In this document: piece after piece, positions 6,706 through 10,120 of the stretch | Layout of the letters: each line of letters begins with the position of its first letter | Position numbering within the stretch: the first letter of the stretch is position 1 | Assembly (NCBI GenBank): GCA_027027485.1 | Contig: JALVLL010000180.1 | Coordinates: 1-10,120 of the forward strand | Direction: 5' to 3' | Length of the DNA: 10,120 nt | DNA from: Candidatus Bipolaricaulota bacterium | GTDB taxonomy: Bacteria > Bipolaricaulota > Bipolaricaulia > Bipolaricaulales > Bipolaricaulaceae | Notes under the pieces: generated by a model | Told to the model about the DNA's origin: nothing | Seen by the model: the letters and a program-made list of their open reading frames with translations, nothing else | Databases searched by the model: none | Made by a program: the position numbers and the translations under genes

Positions 6706-7074
6706 TTATCTGAGCAGGGTGATGATGGAAACGACGACCCCGGTTTGAACCACCAACAATCCCGCTACCCACTTGATGAGGCTAGACTTCACCTGTTCGA
6801 TTTCTTTCTGCAGCGAAAGCCGTACTTGCTCGATCTCCTTTTGGAGAGAAAGCCTCACCTGTTCGATCTCCTTTTGGAGGGCGAGCTTGGTTATCTCGAG
6901 TTCATCTTTGGTGGCAAGGCCTTTGAGGTCGTCCTTGGTGGCCAGGACCTGGAGGTCGCTTTTGGTGGCGACCCCGAGGATATGGCGCTCGAGCTCCTCT
7001 ATCACCTCGGCGAGGACCCGCGCCTTTTCCTCATCGTCCTTAAAGGCCTCGTAAACCCGCGCTGACAATTTCAT
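6706..7074 (-). CDS. DUF1640-like coiled-coil protein with C-terminal membrane anchor
   Basis: A 122-residue protein resembling bacterial DUF1640 (CCDC90/MCUR1-like) proteins. These are small membrane-anchored coiled-coil proteins of unknown biochemical role, often rich in ATKDDL-type repeats. Residues 1-33 look helical (VYEAFKDDEEKARVLAEVIEELE). Residues 36-58 hold three ATK(S/D)(D/E)L repeats, and 66-98 hold three 11-residue LQKEIEQV repeats that should form a coiled coil. Residues of about 99-121 are a single hydrophobic helix (LIKWVAGLLVVQTGVVVSII), so the protein is probably tail-anchored with the coiled coil in the cytoplasm. There is no clear Shine-Dalgarno site before the ATG; initiation may be leaderless or coupled to upstream transcription from secA. 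It lies 61 bases downstream of secA and 24 bases upstream of nfo. Family membership is from recognition of pattern, not a search. Confidence 0.85.
   Translation of the reverse strand: MKLSARVYEAFKDDEEKARVLAEVIEELERHILGVATKSDLQVLATKDDLKGLATKDELEITKLALQKEIEQVRLSLQKEIEQVRLSLQKEIEQVKSSLIKWVAGLLVVQTGVVVSIITLLR
6791..6889 (-). repeat. Three 33-base tandem repeats encoding the 11-residue coiled-coil units
   Basis: Units at 6791-6823, 6824-6856 and 6857-6889 are head-to-tail copies. The second and third share an exact 16-base core (CGATCTCCTTTTGGAG on the plus strand). Each encodes one LQKEIEQVRLS-type hendecad. The repeat length is a multiple of three, so copy-number change would lengthen or shorten the coiled coil without breaking the frame. 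Confidence 0.85.
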
Positions 7075-7082
7075 CGCGATCT

Positions 7083-7111
7083 AGGTTAGCCACTTTCCAT
7101 ATCCCCAACAA
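7083..7111 (-). promoter_or_regulatory. Weak promoter candidate for the coiled-coil gene and nfo
   Basis: On the minus strand, TTGTTG (7106-7111) and TAACCT (7083-7088) are separated by 17 bases. Each hexamer matches consensus at only 3 of 6 positions. The -10-like element ends 8 bases before the ATG, which would give an almost leaderless transcript. No terminator is visible after secA, so read-through from secA is an equally good explanation for expression. Confidence 0.3.
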
Positions 7112-7135
7112 GACCTCCCCATCACACATCACCCG

Positions 7136-9925
7136 TCACTGGTTTCTGCCGCAGCAATGCTTATATTTCTTGCCCGAGCCACAGGGACAGGGGTCGTTCC
7201 TTCCTATCTTCTTTTTCTTCTTCACGGCGGTCCCCGTCGCGGCCTTCGCCGAGGCGGAAGGGGACACGGGCCGCGGGAGGGGAGGGCGACCGGCCCTTCC
7301 CCTGGCCCCGGGGACGGGGATCGCCGGCGCCTCCCTTACCATGAGCTTGGGCGAAAGGAGGAACCGCACCACCTGCTCCTCGGCCCGGAGGATCATCTCC
7401 TGGAAGAGCCGGTGCGCCTCCCGCTTGAACTCTATCAGAGGATCGCGCCCGCCGTAGGCCCGTAGATAGATCCCCTCCCTCAGGTCATCGAGCTCCAAAA
7501 GATGCTGGCGCCAGTTTTCGTCCACCGTCCGCAGGATCACGATCCGGGCGAGGATAGGGAAGTGCGGCGAGAGCCTCTCCCTCTGGTGCTGGAGCTGTGC
7601 CCGCAACATCTCCCGCACCCGCTCCACGAGCTCCCCGTAGTCCCCATGCTTCCCCAGCTCCTCGGGCGAAGGGGGAACGGAAAGCACTTGGGAAAGCTCC
7701 CTCGAGAGGCCCTTCAGGTCCCACGTGCCCGGATCCGTCCCTCTGGAGGCGTGGCGCGAGCAGACGAGCTCGGCGTACTCGGAAACGATGTCCTCCAGGT
7801 ACCTGAAGAGCTCGGTGTTATCGGGCTCCTCGCCCGGGGCGGGGAGGAGGAACCGCTCCCGAATAGTGTAGATGGCTTCGCGCTGTTTGGCCATGATCTC
7901 GTCGTACTCAAGGAGCCTCTTCCGGATCTCGAAGTTACGTTCCTCCACGCGTTTTTGAGCCCGGCGGATGGCGGAGGTGAGCATGGGGTGTTCTATGGGC
8001 TCGCCCTCTTTGATCCCCAGGCGGTCCATGAGGCTCGCCAGCCTATCCCCGCCGAAGATACGGAGGAGGTCGTCTTCCAGGGAGAGGAAGAACTGGGCCG
8101 AGCCGGGATCCCCCTGCCGGCCGGCGCGGCCCGCGAGCTGGTCGTCGATCCTGCGGGCTTCGTGACGCTGACAGCCGATCACATGGAGGCCGCCCTCATA
8201 GATCTCGTCCCGCCACTCCTCCTCCCGGAAGGGCTTTCCGGTCTCCTTGCACCACTTCCTGACCTGGGAGAGGACCCAGCGGCCGTAAGGGCTGTCGGGA
8301 TCGGCCTTCTTGACGATCCTCTTCCTTTCCTCCTCGGCCTCCTTTTTGTACTTCTCGAGGAGCTCCCGGTACTTCTCGGGCTCCTCCTTGGGATCGGCCT
8401 CCTGGCGGGCGCGGTACTCGGGGTTGCCGCCGAGGAGGATATCGGTGCCGCGGCCCGCCATGTTGGTGGCGATGGTGATGGCGCCGTAGCGGCCCGCCTG
8501 GGCAATGATCATGGCCTCCTTCTCGTGGTATTTGGCGTTGAGGACCTGGTGGGGGAGCTTCCGTTTCTTTAGGAGTTTCGAGAGGTACTCGGAGTCCTCG
8601 ATGGAGGTGGTGCCGATGAGGACGGGGCGGCCCTCCTTGTGGAGCCTCTCCACCTCCCGCACCACCGCCTCGAACTTGGCCTTCCGGGTGCGATAGATCA
8701 CGTCGGGGAGGTGCTTTCGGATCATGGGACGGTTGGTGGGGATCTGGACCACATCTAGGCCGTAGATCTCCTTGAACTCCTGCTCCTCGGTCTTGGCGGT
8801 GCCGGTCATCCCCGCGAGGCCCTTGTAGAGCTTGAAGTAGTGCTGGAGGGTGATCTGGGCCAGGGTCTGGTGCTCGCGGCGGATGGGGACGCCCTCCTTC
8901 GCCTCGATGGCCTGATGCAGCCCCCCGGAGTAGCGGCGGTCGGGCATGAGCCTGCCGGTGAACTCGTCCACGATGATCACCCGGCCGTCCTTGACGATGT
9001 AGTCGCGGTCGCGCTTGAAGAAGACCCGCGCCCTGAGCGCCGTCTCGAGGTAGTAGCGTGCCATGGTGGCCCGGGGATCGGCCAGGTTATCGAATTTCAA
9101 GAGCTTCTCGGCCTTCTCGATCCCCTTGTCGGTGAGGGTGAGGATCTTGCGCTCCTCGTCCACGGTGAAGTCCTCGCCCTCATTGAAGAGCCGCGCGATC
9201 TTGGCGAACTCCCGGTACATCCGCGCGGTGTCCTCGGTAGGGCCGGAGATGATGAGCGGGGTCCGGGCCTCGTCGATCAGGATGTAGTCGATCTCGTCGA
9301 TGATGGCGTAGTCCAGGGGGCCTTGGACCTTCTGGTCCCGTGATAAGACCATGTGGTCCCGGAGGTAGTCGAACCCGAACTGGGCGTTGGTCCCGTAGAC
9401 GATGTCGCACTGGTACGCCTTCTTCCGCTCCTCGGGCGGGGTGTCCTCCTGCAGGAGGCCCACGGAGAGCCCCAAGAACTCGTAGACCGGTCCCATCCAG
9501 TAGCGGTCGCGCTTGGCGAGGTAGTCGTTGACGGTGACGATGTGGACCTTTCCCACCAGGGCGTTGAGGTAGGCGGGCATGGTGGCCACCAGGGTCTTCC
9601 CCTCCCCGGTCTTCATCTCGGCGATCCGGCGCTGATGCAGGACGATCCCGCCCAGGACCTGGACGTCGTAGGGATAGAGGCCGATGGTGCGCTTGGCCGC
9701 CTCCCTGACCACGGCGAAGGCCTCGGGGAGGATATCGTCAGTGGTCTCTCCCGACTCGAGCCTCTCCCTGAAACGATCGGTCTGGGCCCGGAGCTCCTCA
9801 TCGGAAAGCCCCCTCGCCCACTCGGCCCGGGCGTTCACTTCCCGGAGGATGGGCATCAGTTTCTTGAGCTTCTGCTCGTTGCTTTGGCCGAGGACCGTCT
9901 CGGCTATCTTCTTCAACTTCAGCAT
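7136..9925 (-). CDS. secA: SecA, preprotein translocase ATPase
   Basis: The cytoplasmic motor that drives signal-peptide-bearing proteins through SecYEG by ATP hydrolysis. The 929-residue length is normal. Landmarks in order: Walker A GEGKT (107-111, in AEMKTGEGKT), VTVNDYLAKRD (130-140), Walker B DEID (210-213) followed by ILIDEARTPLIISG, the preprotein cross-linking domain of about 228-370, AGMTGTA (371-377), ATNMAGRGTDILLGG (486-500), an NBD2 insertion rich in Glu/Lys (about 505-575), GRAGRQGDPG (599-608), the two-helix finger/IRA1 region (VDENWRQHLLELDDLREGI, 801-819), and a Pro/Ala/Lys linker to a C-terminal zinc-binding SEC-C motif (CPCGSGKKYKHCC, 913-925). SEC-C binds SecB or ribosomes in other bacteria. 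Family-typical positions differ at DEIDY (usually DEVDS) and QLAGR (usually QLRGR). The ATG at 9925 gives the expected N-terminus but lacks a clear Shine-Dalgarno site. It probably supplies export for the two secreted proteins here, as for all Sec substrates. Confidence 0.98.
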   Translation of the reverse strand: MLKLKKIAETVLGQSNEQKLKKLMPILREVNARAEWARGLSDEELRAQTDRFRERLESGETTDDILPEAFAVVREAAKRTIGLYPYDVQVLGGIVLHQRRIAEMKTGEGKTLVATMPAYLNALVGKVHIVTVNDYLAKRDRYWMGPVYEFLGLSVGLLQEDTPPEERKKAYQCDIVYGTNAQFGFDYLRDHMVLSRDQKVQGPLDYAIIDEIDYILIDEARTPLIISGPTEDTARMYREFAKIARLFNEGEDFTVDEERKILTLTDKGIEKAEKLLKFDNLADPRATMARYYLETALRARVFFKRDRDYIVKDGRVIIVDEFTGRLMPDRRYSGGLHQAIEAKEGVPIRREHQTLAQITLQHYFKLYKGLAGMTGTAKTEEQEFKEIYGLDVVQIPTNRPMIRKHLPDVIYRTRKAKFEAVVREVERLHKEGRPVLIGTTSIEDSEYLSKLLKKRKLPHQVLNAKYHEKEAMIIAQAGRYGAITIATNMAGRGTDILLGGNPEYRARQEADPKEEPEKYRELLEKYKKEAEEERKRIVKKADPDSPYGRWVLSQVRKWCKETGKPFREEEWRDEIYEGGLHVIGCQRHEARRIDDQLAGRAGRQGDPGSAQFFLSLEDDLLRIFGGDRLASLMDRLGIKEGEPIEHPMLTSAIRRAQKRVEERNFEIRKRLLEYDEIMAKQREAIYTIRERFLLPAPGEEPDNTELFRYLEDIVSEYAELVCSRHASRGTDPGTWDLKGLSRELSQVLSVPPSPEELGKHGDYGELVERVREMLRAQLQHQRERLSPHFPILARIVILRTVDENWRQHLLELDDLREGIYLRAYGGRDPLIEFKREAHRLFQEMILRAEEQVVRFLLSPKLMVREAPAIPVPGARGRAGRPPLPRPVSPSASAKAATGTAVKKKKKIGRNDPCPCGSGKKYKHCCGRNQ

Positions 9926-9934
9926 CGCGGAGTC

Positions 9935-9963
9935 ACTCTAAATCCACCCCAGGGAGGTTTCAA
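9935..9963 (-). promoter_or_regulatory. Promoter candidate for secA
   Basis: On the minus strand, TTGAAA (9958-9963, 5 of 6 to consensus) and TAGAGT (9935-9940, 4 of 6) are spaced by 17 bases. Transcription would start at about 9928-9929, only 3-4 bases before the secA ATG. The absence of a Shine-Dalgarno site there fits a leaderless mRNA. It lies downstream of the terminator at 9999-10027, as expected for an independent transcription unit. Confidence 0.55.
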
Positions 9964-9998
9964 GGGACAGCACCCGGGGCCGCGGCTCGATCGGGAAC

Positions 9999-10027
9999 AA
10001 AAAAGAGGGCGCCATATCGGCGCCCTC
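9999..10027 (-). terminator. Intrinsic terminator of the gene entering from the right edge
   Basis: A perfect 9-base inverted repeat, GAGGGCGCC (10005-10013) and GGCGCCCTC (10019-10027), with a 5-base loop. On the minus strand it is followed by six T residues (A-run at 9999-10004). It begins 24 bases after the stop codon at 10052 and separates that gene from secA. Confidence 0.92.
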
Positions 10028-10051
10028 CTCGAAACCACAAGAAGGGGAACT

Positions 10052-10120
10052 TCATTCCTTTTTCACGAGTTTCAACTCGTAACAGCCGGATTCGCCGCAC
10101 TCCCTGTAGGAGGTGAGGAT
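10052..10120 (-). CDS. C-terminal end of an unidentified gene, cut by window edge
   Basis: The last 22 codons of a minus-strand frame that is open to the window edge and stops with TGA at 10052-10054, 24 bases before a strong terminator. The tail includes two cysteines four residues apart (CGESGC) and ends in a basic ELKLVKKE. This is too little to identify the protein. The case for a real gene rests on the open frame, the codon composition and the well-placed terminator. Confidence 0.65.
   Translation of the reverse strand: MLTSYRECGESGCYELKLVKKE

Noticed and set aside
6791..6889. Regular 33-base repeats considered as a possible CRISPR-like array
   Set aside because: There are no spacers between units, the array is wholly coding and in frame, and no cas genes are nearby. 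It is a protein repeat.
7116..7140. ATCAC-type microrepeat just after the secA stop codon
   Set aside because: Only two or three imperfect short copies, with no symmetry or terminator character. This is not enough to call a repeat element.
7502..8572. 356-codon plus-strand frame inside secA
   Set aside because: It is a Leu/Gly/Pro-rich mirror of the secA coding strand with no recognisable domain or ribosome site. secA is intact across this stretch.
10065..10080. Perfect palindrome ACGAGT-TTCA-ACTCGT near the right edge
   Set aside because: It lies within the coding tail of the edge gene and has no T-run. The real terminator is 40 bases further on, so it is probably chance.

Overview
The window is about 10 kb of GC-rich bacterial DNA with five genes that are visible or largely visible, plus the tail of a sixth. 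Nothing marks it as a phage, plasmid or transposon region. The composition, the charged Lys/Arg/Glu-rich proteins and the style of the secreted proteins suggest a little-cultured, possibly thermophilic bacterium. My impression, from memory of similar Cys-pair-rich secreted proteins, is candidate phylum Bipolaricaulota (Acetothermia/OP1). The sequence alone does not prove this. A C-terminal beta-signal-like end on one exported protein hints at an outer membrane.

Plus strand, 1-5807: two surface or exported proteins. The first (1-4113, beginning upstream of the window) is a large multidomain subtilisin-like (S8) protease. It carries a PPC-like insertion in the catalytic domain, followed by PKD-CARDB-BsuPI-like-PKD-CARDB-PKD modules and an unassigned C-terminal region. 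It ends in a strong intrinsic terminator. Immediately after comes a near-consensus sigma-70 promoter, a small leader hairpin and a strong Shine-Dalgarno site. These drive a 501-residue signal-peptide protein (4253-5758) with an apparent OB-fold, five Cys-Cys pairs and a C-terminus resembling an outer-membrane beta-strand. It has its own terminator.

Minus strand, 9925 down to 5806: three housekeeping-type genes read in the order secA (Sec translocase ATPase), a DUF1640-like coiled-coil protein with a C-terminal membrane anchor, and nfo (endonuclease IV, base-excision repair). The last two are separated by only 24 bases and are probably cotranscribed. secA and the coiled-coil gene lack a clear Shine-Dalgarno site but have -10-like hexamers 8-9 bases before ATG, which suggests leaderless mRNAs. 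nfo converges on the 501-residue protein gene at 5759-5805.

Right edge, 9941-10120: the secA promoter candidate, a minus-strand intrinsic terminator, and the last 22 codons of another minus-strand gene that enters from beyond the window.

The most unusual item is the 501-residue Cys-pair protein. No complete novel multi-gene system is evident. SecA would be the general export motor for both plus-strand proteins, but that link is generic and not specific to this locus.
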